DNA of 12,193 nt from Anaerolineaceae bacterium. Its GTDB lineage: Bacteria; Chloroflexota; Anaerolineae; Anaerolineales; Villigracilaceae. The stretch covers positions 1-12,193 of the forward strand of contig VFKQ01000129.1 of the NCBI GenBank assembly GCA_009885445.1, written 5' to 3'. Positions 4,453-11,615 of the stretch are shown piece by piece. The notes beneath the pieces are model-generated. The model was given only the letters and a program-made list of their open reading frames with translations. It did no database searches and was not told the DNA's origin. The number at the start of each line of letters is the position of its first letter. The first letter of the stretch is position 1. The position numbers and the translations under genes were made by a program.

Positions 4453-6333
4453 ATGGACGCGCCGCGTAAATTATTTCGCAATCGTTACCTTAATATTCAG
4501 GCCAAACTCGTCTTTCCACTGGCGGCCACCATCCTGTTGCTGGTGCTCGTGCTCTCGCCGCTGACGAATTACATCCTCAAAGGCCGCATCGAGGAGGAAG
4601 CCGACACACGCCTGATCGAGATCGCCGATTCTGTCGGCGCGCTGATCGCCAACTCGGAGGCGCTGGCGCGTAATAATGCCGCGTTGCTTTCCACGCAACC
4701 AGATGTCATCGGCGCGCTACATGATCTTGACTCGTTTAAAGATTTACTGGTTAAACAAAAAGAAACCCTTGCGCTACAGGAACTCTCTCTTTATTCAGAA
4801 AACTTCAAAACCGGCGACCCAGCCTACTATTATGGCGGCCCACTCGTCACGCGCCGATTGCAAGTGAACGAGGAGGCCGAGCGCATTCGCGAGCAATTGA
4901 TTCAAAGCGCAATCAACGCAGGCGAACCGGTCAGCGCGGTGACGATTGCCCCGCAAAATTCCCAGGTGCTCGGCGCCGCGCCCGTCTTCGACCCCGTCTC
5001 GGGTGAAATAAACGGGGTGGTGCTGGCCGCGTTCTACCTCGACGAAACCTTCATCCAGAATATTTCACAAATCATCGACACAGATGTTGCCATCGTCAGG
5101 GACAACGACATCATCGTGTCAACCATCGACTCTGCGGCGGGTCTCGAAGCCTTGATCAAACAAGGCTGGCTGACAAGCTCTTCCATCCCCGTCACGAATG
5201 TCACCTATTCCAACGGCAGCGATTACCGCCTGCTGGCGCACACGCTCGCCGTGATGGGCAACGAGCAAGGGACGGTGCTGGTTGCCCAGCCGATAGACAG
5301 ACTCTTCAACATCAGCGCGGGCATCAGTGTGGTATTCGTCACACTAACAGGCGTCTTCGGTGCGACCGCTTTGTGGTTTTGGATCGCGGCCTTCCTGACC
5401 TTTACGCGTCCGCTGGCGCAGTTGACACACGCCACCACAAAAATCAGTCAGGGCGACCTCAACCAAAGAGTGGGCGTTTCGTTCACCTTTTTCCGCGACG
5501 AAATTACATCCCTCAGCGAGAACTTCAACACAATGACCGCCAACTTGAGCGACTCCTACGCCAGCCTGGAGGAACGTGTCAAACAGCGCACCCTCGAATT
5601 GGCCGAAGCGCGTGACGAAGCCGTGGCGGCCAACAAATCCAAGAGCGAATTTGTTTCGGTGGTTTCACATGAGCTCAAAATCCCGATGACCTCCATCAAA
5701 GGTTACAGCGAATTGATGCTTTCTGGCGCCACAGGCGCGGTAAACGATAACCAGAAAAACTTCCTGCAAACGATTCGCACCAACGTAGACCGCATGGCCA
5801 CACTGGTCGTAGACCTGACCGATATCTCGCGCCTGGAAAGCGGAAACCTGCGCCTCGAACCGCGCTCGGTGCGGGTGCAGGAAATCATCGACGAAGTAGC
5901 GGGCTTGCTACGCACACAAGTGGACGCCAAGTCACAACAACTGAACATTGAAAGCGATTCTGCCCTTCCCAATGTTTGGTGTGACCGCAACCGCTTCGCG
6001 CAAGCGCTGACCAACTTAATCAGCAATGCCAACAAGTATTCGCCCGAGCAGGCGCGCATCCTGGTTAAGACATCTGTCCACCCCGACGAAAAATACATGC
6101 TTCAAATCATGATTCAAGATAACGGCTACGGCATGACTCCCGAAGACCAGCAAAAACTGTTCAGCAAATTCTTCCGCTCGGGCGATGAGATGGTGCGCGA
6201 AGCCCCCGGCACAGGGCTGGGCATGAGCATCACCAAAAACCTGATTGAATTGCAGGGCGGCAAAATCTGGTTTGAAAGCGAATATCGCAAAGGCACAACG
6301 TTTTACTTCACAGTTCCTGTACACCACGAATAG
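4453..6333 (+). CDS. Membrane sensor histidine kinase (Cache-like sensor, HAMP, HisKA, HATPase)
   Basis: The 626-residue protein has TM1 at about 18-42, an extracytoplasmic domain at 43-288 that looks like a Cache-type sensor, TM2 at about 289-316, HAMP at about 317-370 and a short coiled coil. The HisKA domain has SHELKIP with phospho-acceptor His406, where the common form is SHELRTP. The ATPase domain shows the N box NLISNANKYS (521-530), the G1 box DNGYGM (556-561), the F box KLFSKFFR (568-575) and the G2 box GTGLGMSITKNL (586-597). It should phosphorylate a response regulator, but none is encoded in the window, so the kinase is an orphan here. The ATG lies 3 nt after the cytochrome stop, with a weak ribosome site, which suggests coupling. 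The shared operon implies a redox- or substrate-linked signal; this is inferred. Confidence 0.95.
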   Translation: MDAPRKLFRNRYLNIQAKLVFPLAATILLLVLVLSPLTNYILKGRIEEEADTRLIEIADSVGALIANSEALARNNAALLSTQPDVIGALHDLDSFKDLLVKQKETLALQELSLYSENFKTGDPAYYYGGPLVTRRLQVNEEAERIREQLIQSAINAGEPVSAVTIAPQNSQVLGAAPVFDPVSGEINGVVLAAFYLDETFIQNISQIIDTDVAIVRDNDIIVSTIDSAAGLEALIKQGWLTSSSIPVTNVTYSNGSDYRLLAHTLAVMGNEQGTVLVAQPIDRLFNISAGISVVFVTLTGVFGATALWFWIAAFLTFTRPLAQLTHATTKISQGDLNQRVGVSFTFFRDEITSLSENFNTMTANLSDSYASLEERVKQRTLELAEARDEAVAANKSKSEFVSVVSHELKIPMTSIKGYSELMLSGATGAVNDNQKNFLQTIRTNVDRMATLVVDLTDISRLESGNLRLEPRSVRVQEIIDEVAGLLRTQVDAKSQQLNIESDSALPNVWCDRNRFAQALTNLISNANKYSPEQARILVKTSVHPDEKYMLQIMIQDNGYGMTPEDQQKLFSKFFRSGDEMVREAPGTGLGMSITKNLIELQGGKIWFESEYRKGTTFYFTVPVHHE

Positions 6334-6353
6334 ACCAGCCGCAGCGTCATCGC

Positions 6354-6384
6354 AACTCCCCGCCCAGCGCGGGGAGTTATTTTT
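6354..6384 (+). terminator. Rho-independent terminator of the cytochrome-kinase operon
   Basis: AACTCCCCGC (6354-6363) and GCGGGGAGTT (6369-6378) form a perfect 10-bp stem with a 5-nt loop. ATTTTT follows, 20 nt after the kinase stop. Confidence 0.93.
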
Positions 6385-6460
6385 CCAAGTAAAATCGAGA
6401 AGTGTCTTTTTATATTTGCCTGTTTTATCGTGCTTGCCCACCACCAGCGGATTTTCGACC

Positions 6461-6841
6461 TTGAGCATCCTTGCCATTGACCACGTCCAACTAGCGATGC
6501 CGCGCGGCGAAGAGGAAAAAGCGCGCGCGTTTTATGTAGGCCTTTTGGAATTTGTTGAAACCCCAAAACCTGCCGCGTTGATTAGACGCGGCGGCGCGTG
6601 GTTTGAGTCTGGCTCTGCAAAATTGCATCTCGGCGTTGAAGAGGATTTTCGTCCCGCGCGAAAAGCGCACCCCGCCCTGCTGGTGGATAATCTGGCCGCG
6701 GTGTTGACGCGGCTGGAAGCAAATGGAATCGCGATCACGCGCGACGCGCCGCTGGAAGGTTATGAACGCGTGCATATCAATGATCCATTTGGGAATCGGA
6801 TTGAGTTGATACAAATGCTTTCGTCCGCTAATCTGCGCTAA
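6461..6841 (+). CDS. VOC/glyoxalase-fold protein
   Basis: From TTG 6461 the product has 126 residues: SILAIDHVQLAMPRG, then ARAFYVGLLEFVETPKP, then AWFESGSAKLHLGVE, and HINDPFGNRIELIQ near the end. This is the vicinal-oxygen-chelate pattern, with His8, His56, His70 and Glu115 as candidate metal ligands. Members are glyoxalases, dioxygenases or antibiotic-resistance proteins; the substrate here cannot be told. The start is uncertain: the frame is open upstream through the kinase terminator, no ATG fits and no good ribosome site is visible, so TTG 6461 was chosen because homologous sequence begins there. The last six residues (SSANLR) and the stop are encoded by the first units of an inverted repeat, so the C-terminus may have been replaced by that element. 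Confidence 0.8.
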   Translation: MSILAIDHVQLAMPRGEEEKARAFYVGLLEFVETPKPAALIRRGGAWFESGSAKLHLGVEEDFRPARKAHPALLVDNLAAVLTRLEANGIAITRDAPLEGYERVHINDPFGNRIELIQMLSSANLR

Positions 6842-6892
6842 TCCTCGCGAATGGATTGAAAATATTAGCGCTGATTGGCGATGATTAGCGGA
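6824..6892. repeat. Inverted repeat of three 10-nt units per arm (GCTAATC type)
   Basis: The left arm is TCCGCTAATC (6824-6833), TGCGCTAATC (6834-6843) and CTCGCGAATG (6844-6853). The right arm, read on the minus strand, is TCCGCTAATC (6892-6883), ATCGCCAATC (6882-6873) and AGCGCTAATA (6872-6863). The outer 10-mers match perfectly and the 9-nt centre is AT-rich. The design matches the 935-1001 element, with 10-nt instead of 9-nt units. It overlaps the end of the VOC gene and runs to 43 bp before the GrpB-like start. Confidence 0.85.
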
Positions 6893-6934
6893 TTCGTCTT
6901 CACGAGCCAAAGCCAAAACAAACTGAAAACGCAA

Positions 6935-7468
6935 ATGAAAATTGTCATAGCACCCTACAACCCCAACTGGCCGACGCTCTACGAGCAGGAACGCTCGCGC
7001 TTGATGGAGGCTGTCGGTGTATGGATTTCAAGCATTCAACATATCGGCTCAACCTCTGTGCGCGGGCTGGGAGCCAAACCCATCATTGACATCATGATCG
7101 GCGTGCGCACACTTGCTGAAGCCGACACGGAATGCATCCAGCCGATAACCAGTTTGGGATACGAGTATGTGAAGGAATTTGAGATGGAGACTCCGCAGCG
7201 GAGATATTTTCGTAAATCAAATTCCGATGGGATTCGCACGCATCATATTCATTTGGTGGAGATCAACAGCGACTGGTGGGCGAATCATTTGTTATTCCGC
7301 GACTACCTGCGCGCAAGTCCGCACGAGCGCGATGCCTACGAGCGCCATAAACGCGGGCTGGCTGAGCGTGAATGGGAATCGGGAAATCATTACGCGGACG
7401 CGAAGAGCGGATTTATTTTGGGGGTGCTGGAAGAGGCAAGAGCATGGAAGCAGAGTGTGTGTTGTTGA
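6935..7468 (+). CDS. GrpB/UPF0157 family protein (nucleotidyltransferase-like)
   Basis: The 177-residue product from ATG 6935 begins MKIVIAPYNPNWPTLYEQER, a typical GrpB-family start. It contains HIGSTSVRGLGAKPIIDIMIG (36-56), the family signature that resembles the GS...D.D active site of nucleotidyltransferases, and HHIHLVE (103-109). The family also occurs fused to dephospho-CoA kinase; its biochemical role is not established. The longer frame from TTG 6875 was rejected because it starts inside the inverted repeat. The ATG has no strong ribosome site, only an A-rich leader. The protein ends in two cysteines. Family membership is secure. Confidence 0.88.
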   Translation: MKIVIAPYNPNWPTLYEQERSRLMEAVGVWISSIQHIGSTSVRGLGAKPIIDIMIGVRTLAEADTECIQPITSLGYEYVKEFEMETPQRRYFRKSNSDGIRTHHIHLVEINSDWWANHLLFRDYLRASPHERDAYERHKRGLAEREWESGNHYADAKSGFILGVLEEARAWKQSVCC

Positions 7469-7483
7469 AATCACATACATTAA

Positions 7484-7507
7484 ACACAAAGCATACGAAT
7501 TTTTCGT
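7484..7507. repeat. Degenerate copy of the ACACAAAG-type repeat
   Basis: ACACAAAGC (7484-7492) is followed by ATACGAATT and then TTCGT in inverse orientation; ACGAA (7495-7499) pairs with TTCGT (7503-7507). The first part resembles the first unit of the 935-1001 element (AAACACAAAGGACACGAA versus AAACACAAAGCATACGAA). It lies 39 bp upstream of the amidohydrolase start. Confidence 0.5.
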
Positions 7508-7545
7508 GACTGAGGCGAGAAATATATTTGCATGAGAGGAAAAAT

Positions 7546-8787
7546 ATGGCAACTCAAAATGAAATCTTAATCAGGGGCGCAAGCCTGCGCGGCGACAAGG
7601 GACTCGCGGACATCGCCATCGCAAGTGGAAAAATCGCGGCCATTGGCAAAGACTTAAAAGCCGACGCAGAAATTGTTATCAACGCGGACGGCGGGCTGGC
7701 GACCGAGAGCTTTGTCAACCCGCATCTGCACTTGTGCAAAGTATATACCTTGCAGATGATGGACGAGGAGGCGCTGACCAGTTATCACGCCGATGGCATG
7801 GGCCGAGCCATGAACGCCATTGAACTGGCCGCGCGCGTGAAGGAAAAATATGAAGAGTCGTGGATCATTAAGAATGTGCGCAAGGCGCTTGCGCAGGCCG
7901 CGATTCATGGCAACACACACATCCGCGCGTTTGCAGATGTGGACGGGCAGGCAAAACTCGAAGGTGTGAAGGCGTTGATTCGCGCGCGCGAGGAGTTTAA
8001 GGGAATCGTCGAATTACAAGTCGTCGCTTTCGCGCAGGACGGTTGGGTGCGCGAACCCGCCGCGCCTGAATTAATGAGGCAGGCCATGGAATTAGGCGCG
8101 GACGTAGTGGGCGGAATCCCGTGGATTGAGTTTACCGATGCAGATATTCAAACGCATGTAAACGAAGTTTTTGATATGGCGCAAAAATATGACAAGGACG
8201 TCTCCATGCTGGTGGACGACGCGGGCGATTCTGATTTGCGCTCGCTGGAGTTGATGGCTATCGAAGCGCATCGTCGCGGCTGGCACGGACGGGCGCTGGC
8301 GCATCATGCGCGGGCGATGTCACTTTATCAGAAGCCATATTTTCAGAAAGTGGCGGCATTGCTCAAACGGGCGGATATGTCGGTGGTCAGCGACCCGCAC
8401 ACAGGTCCGTTGCATGCGCGGGTGAGGGAACTGCTCGAGGAGGGCGTCAACGTCTGTTTTGGGCAGGATGATGTCTCGGATGCGTATTATCCGTTTGGGC
8501 GAAACAATATGTTGGAAGTGGCGTTTCTGGCGGCGCATCTGTTGTGGATGACGACGGCGCGCGACATGGAAACTTTGTACGATATGATCACGGTCAATGC
8601 GGCGAAGGCGATGAACGTCAGCGGGCACAAACTTGAAGTGGGGGCACCCGCCAACCTGGTGGTATTGGACGCGCCGAATGTGCTGGAGGCTTTGCGGGCG
8701 CACGTCGCGCCGCGGGCAGTTATCCACACTGGCAGAATTGTCGAGCGCGCCAAAATGGAGCGGGTGGCAAAAAGCGGGCAGTGGTAA
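7546..8787 (+). CDS. Cytosine-deaminase-like amidohydrolase with altered active site
   Basis: The ATG at 7546 follows a GAGAGGA ribosome site by 5 nt and gives 413 residues, the usual CodA length. It follows the CodA pattern throughout: the beta-strand-1 motif PHLHL with metal ligands His60 and His62, GNTHIRAFADVD (122-133), ELQVVAFAQDGW (156-167), GGIPWIEFT (189-197), LAHHARAM (251-258; His254) and VCFGQDDVSDAYYPFGRNNML (303-323; Asp308). In CodA the strand-5 motif HxDE gives a metal ligand His and the catalytic Glu; here the aligned stretch is LVDDAGDSD, so His is Leu222 and Glu is Asp225. It may therefore use a different metal arrangement or substrate. It is probably cytosolic. The following gene has its own promoter. 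Confidence 0.88.
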   Translation: MATQNEILIRGASLRGDKGLADIAIASGKIAAIGKDLKADAEIVINADGGLATESFVNPHLHLCKVYTLQMMDEEALTSYHADGMGRAMNAIELAARVKEKYEESWIIKNVRKALAQAAIHGNTHIRAFADVDGQAKLEGVKALIRAREEFKGIVELQVVAFAQDGWVREPAAPELMRQAMELGADVVGGIPWIEFTDADIQTHVNEVFDMAQKYDKDVSMLVDDAGDSDLRSLELMAIEAHRRGWHGRALAHHARAMSLYQKPYFQKVAALLKRADMSVVSDPHTGPLHARVRELLEEGVNVCFGQDDVSDAYYPFGRNNMLEVAFLAAHLLWMTTARDMETLYDMITVNAAKAMNVSGHKLEVGAPANLVVLDAPNVLEALRAHVAPRAVIHTGRIVERAKMERVAKSGQW

Positions 8788-8804
8788 ATTGGGGCATGTG
8801 CCTG

Positions 8805-8833
8805 TTGACTCGCGCATGATAAGTTTATATAAT
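8805..8833 (+). promoter_or_regulatory. Near-consensus sigma-70 promoter before the YdjM-like gene
   Basis: TTGACT (8805-8810), a 17-bp spacer and TATAAT (8828-8833) differ from consensus at one base. Transcription would start near 8840, leaving a leader of about 70 nt. Confidence 0.88.
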
Positions 8834-8852
8834 CATTCCATCCAACCAACCA

Positions 8853-8886
8853 GGTGGGCAAAAAAGAATTAGCGCCTTTGCCCACC
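8853..8886 (+). promoter_or_regulatory. Leader hairpin between promoter and ribosome site
   Basis: GGTGGGCAAA (8853-8862) and TTTGCCCACC (8877-8886) form a perfect 10-bp stem with a 14-nt loop in the 5' leader. It ends 9 nt before AAGGAG (8896-8901). No T-run follows, so it is not a terminator. It may stabilise the mRNA or serve as an RNA or protein switch. Confidence 0.65.
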
Positions 8887-8908
8887 ATCTACAATAAGGA
8901 GATATGCC

Positions 8909-9601
8909 ATGCCACAACCCGGATTGCACGCAATACTTGCCCTCGCCACGCGCAAGACGTTTTCAAAACAGAAATGGTTTGCCCTGGGCGCCACCTTCGG
9001 CGCTCTGCTCCCGGATGCCGACGGATATGCTCAGGCTTTTGCAGTGCTTGTACAAAAGATGGAACCGGCGCTGGCAGAGGCAATCTTTCATCGAACATTA
9101 ACCCACTCGCTATTCTTCGCGGCGGGTCTTGCCCTGGTTTTTTATCTGATCTCACTGGCGCGCGGCGGCGAATCTCTGCGCAACTTCGGATTCGGATTGG
9201 CCGTCGGAATTGCAGTGTTACATTCCTTCGTGGATATCTTCGCCTGGTTTGACGGGGTGGGACTCTTGTGGCCCATCTGGTCGGTCAATTTGTGGAGCGG
9301 GGTGGAACTGCCCGAGATTGTGAAAAACCTGTTGCGCTCGGGCAATTTCATCGCCTTTGCGCTCTATTTTGGGTATTTGGCCACCCTGGCGCGCCGCGCC
9401 CAATCCAACAGTGACTATTTGCCGCGCTTGCGCGTGTACACTTACATTCAAGCGGGGCTGGCGATCGTCTTTACGATTTTCGCCTTCATCGCGACAGAAA
9501 AAGCATATAACATTCCCGATGGCGTGGCGTTTCTCTTCTTTGCCTACCCAAATGTCCTTTGGGTGACCTGGCGTATGCGGGATACTATCGAAGCGGCATA
9601 A
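8909..9601 (+). CDS. YdjM/DUF457-type membrane-bound metal-dependent hydrolase-like protein
   Basis: The 230-residue polytopic membrane protein has the conserved polar residues of the DUF457/YdjM family: His7, the D36-x-D38 of LLPDADGY, the H61RTLTHS67 motif and H105SFVD109 near the membrane. It has about five to six hydrophobic segments. The family is called an inner-membrane metal-dependent hydrolase (YdjM of E. coli is LexA-regulated), but its substrate is unknown. The ATG at 8909 was chosen because AAGGAG lies 7 nt upstream; ATG 8904 is too close and out of frame. It leads a possible transcript with the PAP2 gene 46 bp downstream, both membrane-facing hydrolase families, which suggests a lipid-related role by inference only. 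Confidence 0.85.
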   Translation: MPQPGLHAILALATRKTFSKQKWFALGATFGALLPDADGYAQAFAVLVQKMEPALAEAIFHRTLTHSLFFAAGLALVFYLISLARGGESLRNFGFGLAVGIAVLHSFVDIFAWFDGVGLLWPIWSVNLWSGVELPEIVKNLLRSGNFIAFALYFGYLATLARRAQSNSDYLPRLRVYTYIQAGLAIVFTIFAFIATEKAYNIPDGVAFLFFAYPNVLWVTWRMRDTIEAA

Positions 9602-9647
9602 TTCAACGCCGTTCATCGTCACCCAACTCACCGCGAAAGGATAAAAC

Positions 9648-10610
9648 ATGGACTCATTAATTGAATTTGGACTTGGCTTGATTCGCTCGCTGCAAGTTTT
9701 TAGCCCGGGTCTGGACGGCGTGATGAACGCCTTCACATTTTTGGGAAAGATCGAATTCTATCTGCTGGTCGTCCCCTTCATTTACTGGACGATAGACAGC
9801 CGATTGGGTATGCGCCTGCTTCTCATACTGCTTTCGACCGATATCCTCGCTTCAAATCTCAAACTGCTCTTGCATCAACCGCGTCCCTACTGGGTCGGCG
9901 GCGTCCAGGGATTGACCGAGGAAGCCTCCTACGGAATCCCCTCCAGTCATGCCAGCAACTCCCTCTCTGTCTGGGGTTATCTCGCCTATCGACTCAAAAA
10001 AACATGGGCCTGGATCGCAACCATAACGTTCGTTTTATTCATTGGTCTATCACGGCTATATTTGGGAGTCCACTTTCCGCATGACGTGCTCTTTGGCTGG
10101 TTGATCGGCGCGCTCGTCTTATGGATATTTATCAAATATGAAGCGCGCCTGTCGGCATGGGCAAATGCGCAAGCGACGGGAAAACTTATCGGCGTTACGC
10201 TGGCCATCTCTGTGACAGTGATTCTGCTCGGCCAGTTGGTGCAGATGATCATCGCCGGAACGCCCGACCCGGCGGCATGGAGCGCCTTCTCCAGCGAGTC
10301 GCGCGCCGCCTCCCACTCGTTCACATTGGCCGGCGCGCTGTTCGGCTCCGTCGCGGGCTACGCGCTGATGAAACGTCATGCCCCGATGAGTAGCGGCGGC
10401 GAGTGGTCTAACCGCATCGTCCGCTACGCGCTGGGCATCATCGGTGTGCTCGTGCTCTATTTCGGCATGGATGTATTATTCGCCATGCTCACCCCAGACG
10501 AGACCGCGCTAGGATATATCCTGCGCTATCTGCGCTATGCAACTGTCACGTTCTGGGTCACCTTCCTTGCCCCCTGGGTTTTTCTCAAACTTGGGTTGGC
10601 GAAGCGCTGA
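9648..10610 (+). CDS. PAP2-family membrane phosphatase with C-terminal membrane extension
   Basis: The 320-residue protein carries the three PAP2 phosphatase motifs: K72-x6-R79-P80 (KLLLHQPRP), P98SSH101 in GIPSSHAS, and S135-R136-x5-H142-x3-D146 (SRLYLGVHFPHD). His142 is the nucleophile and His101 the acid. These enzymes dephosphorylate phosphatidic acid, undecaprenyl diphosphate or related lipids on the outer face of the membrane. The catalytic core ends near residue 165. About 150 further residues add three to four hydrophobic segments (about 182-205, 225-245, 262-283, 295-317), longer than simple PAP2 proteins. GAAAGGA sits 6 nt before the ATG. The gene follows the YdjM-like gene by 46 bp. 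Confidence 0.92.
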   Translation: MDSLIEFGLGLIRSLQVFSPGLDGVMNAFTFLGKIEFYLLVVPFIYWTIDSRLGMRLLLILLSTDILASNLKLLLHQPRPYWVGGVQGLTEEASYGIPSSHASNSLSVWGYLAYRLKKTWAWIATITFVLFIGLSRLYLGVHFPHDVLFGWLIGALVLWIFIKYEARLSAWANAQATGKLIGVTLAISVTVILLGQLVQMIIAGTPDPAAWSAFSSESRAASHSFTLAGALFGSVAGYALMKRHAPMSSGGEWSNRIVRYALGIIGVLVLYFGMDVLFAMLTPDETALGYILRYLRYATVTFWVTFLAPWVFLKLGLAKR

Positions 10611-10618
10611 GCTACAAT
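10591..10618 (+). promoter_or_regulatory. Possible promoter before the lysyl-oxidase-like gene
   Basis: TTGGGT (10591-10596), a 16-bp spacer and TACAAT (10613-10618) lie across the end of the PAP2 gene. Transcription would begin almost at the GGAG ribosome site (10628-10631). The match is moderate; read-through from the PAP2 gene (26 bp away) is equally possible. Confidence 0.35.
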
Positions 10619-10636
10619 TCATAAATTGGAGAAAGC

Positions 10637-11434
10637 ATGAAATTACGACATCAACGCCTGACAACCCCCGTTTGGATAATTCTTTTCGCCTTGTTGTTAA
10701 CTTTTGGATTGCAATCCACCGCCACCCCCGCCGCCGCCGGAGTCGCCACCGATCGCCTGCCCGACCTGGCGATGGATCGCCTGAAGAATATTTCGATTCA
10801 AAAACTGGCCTCAGGCCGCAAGCTGTTGCGTTTCACCGTCAGCATCGTGAACATCGGCACGGGGCCCTTCGAGGTGCATGGATCAAGACCCGGCACCAGC
10901 ACGGCTGAAATGGAAGATTTGTCTCAGCGAATCTACGATGATGCCGGCGGCTATCGTGATGTGCCCGCTGATGCAACCATGTTCTATGCCGGAGACGGAC
11001 ATGCGCATTGGCACGTCCGTGATTTGGAGAACTACCAGTTACAGCGCCTTACCGATAGCGGCGTGGTGGGCATCGGTGTGAAGCGCGGATTTTGCTTCTT
11101 CGACAACCTTGCCTTTCGCTTGAGCCTGCCGAGCGCGCCGCAAGCGCCTGTTTATTCATACCTCAACAATCCGCCAGCCTGTGCCAACGGTCAGCCGTCT
11201 GCGCTAAGCGCCGGTATGGGACTCTCAATTGGTTGGGGCGACACATATCCCGCCAGCATCACCGGTCAGTATATTGAAGTCACGCGAGTGCCCAATGGCA
11301 AATATCGTTTGATGGTCACCGCTGACCCGTCAAATTGGTTTGTCGAGTCCAACGACCTCAATAATTTTGCCTGGGCCAATATTAAAATTTATAATGGCGT
11401 GGTGAGCGTATTGAGCTACAGCCCGTTGCCGTAA
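10637..11434 (+). CDS. Secreted lysyl-oxidase-like copper amine oxidase
   Basis: The 265-residue product has a signal peptide (basic start, hydrophobic core at 12-25, cleavage near PAAAG at 31-35). It carries the lysyl oxidase copper-binding segment DGHAHWHVRDLENYQL (120-135), with His122, His124 and His126 as HxHxH. Lys149 (VKRGFCFFD) and Tyr204 (WGDTY) stand where family members form the lysine tyrosylquinone cofactor. The end matches too: GQYIEVTRVPNGKYRLMV, then NPxx-like ADPSNWFVESNDLNN. Family enzymes oxidise lysine side-chain amines outside the cell, and bacterial members are poorly studied. GGAG lies 5 nt before the ATG. A repeat copy begins 20 nt after the stop. Confidence 0.9.
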   Translation: MKLRHQRLTTPVWIILFALLLTFGLQSTATPAAAGVATDRLPDLAMDRLKNISIQKLASGRKLLRFTVSIVNIGTGPFEVHGSRPGTSTAEMEDLSQRIYDDAGGYRDVPADATMFYAGDGHAHWHVRDLENYQLQRLTDSGVVGIGVKRGFCFFDNLAFRLSLPSAPQAPVYSYLNNPPACANGQPSALSAGMGLSIGWGDTYPASITGQYIEVTRVPNGKYRLMVTADPSNWFVESNDLNNFAWANIKIYNGVVSVLSYSPLP

Positions 11435-11454
11435 TCTGCCACGCTGGTTAGGAC

Positions 11455-11533
11455 GACTCCCCCTGCTTTGCGATTCCCCCTCTCCTTTAGGAGAAGGGGA
11501 CAGGGGCGAGGTCCCGCACCGCGCGAGGATGGA
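11455..11533. repeat. Direct repeat copy 1 flanking hicBA (hairpin-bearing)
   Basis: The 79-bp sequence runs from GACTCCCCCTGCTTTGCGA to CCGCGCGAGGATGGA. Inside it, CCCCTCTCC (11477-11485), TTTA and GGAGAAGGGG (11490-11499) form a hairpin with one bulged A. The last 38 nt are identical to the copy at 12117-12193. It starts 20 nt after the lysyl-oxidase-like stop. Confidence 0.9.
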
Positions 11534-11557
11534 GTTCTCTGCGAAGGCGGGGCGGCG

Positions 11558-11586
11558 TTGACCTGCAAGATTTATGTGGCTATAAT
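11558..11586 (+). promoter_or_regulatory. Near-consensus promoter of hicBA
   Basis: TTGACC (11558-11563), a 17-bp spacer and TATAAT (11581-11586) form a strong sigma-70-type promoter just after repeat copy 1. GAGAGG (11605-11610) is the ribosome site. HicB-type antitoxins often repress such promoters; no clear operator palindrome was found. Confidence 0.85.
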
Positions 11587-11615
11587 CCGCTGAAGATGAG
11601 TGTTGAGAGGTTGAT

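Noticed and set aside
6245..6460. Upstream extension of the VOC protein
   Set aside because: It begins inside the kinase gene and crosses a strong terminator; the homologous sequence starts at about 6461.
11477..11499. Standard rho-independent terminator after the lysyl-oxidase-like gene
   Set aside because: The hairpin is present but is not followed by a T-run, and the same sequence recurs after hicA as part of a longer repeat; weak termination remains possible.
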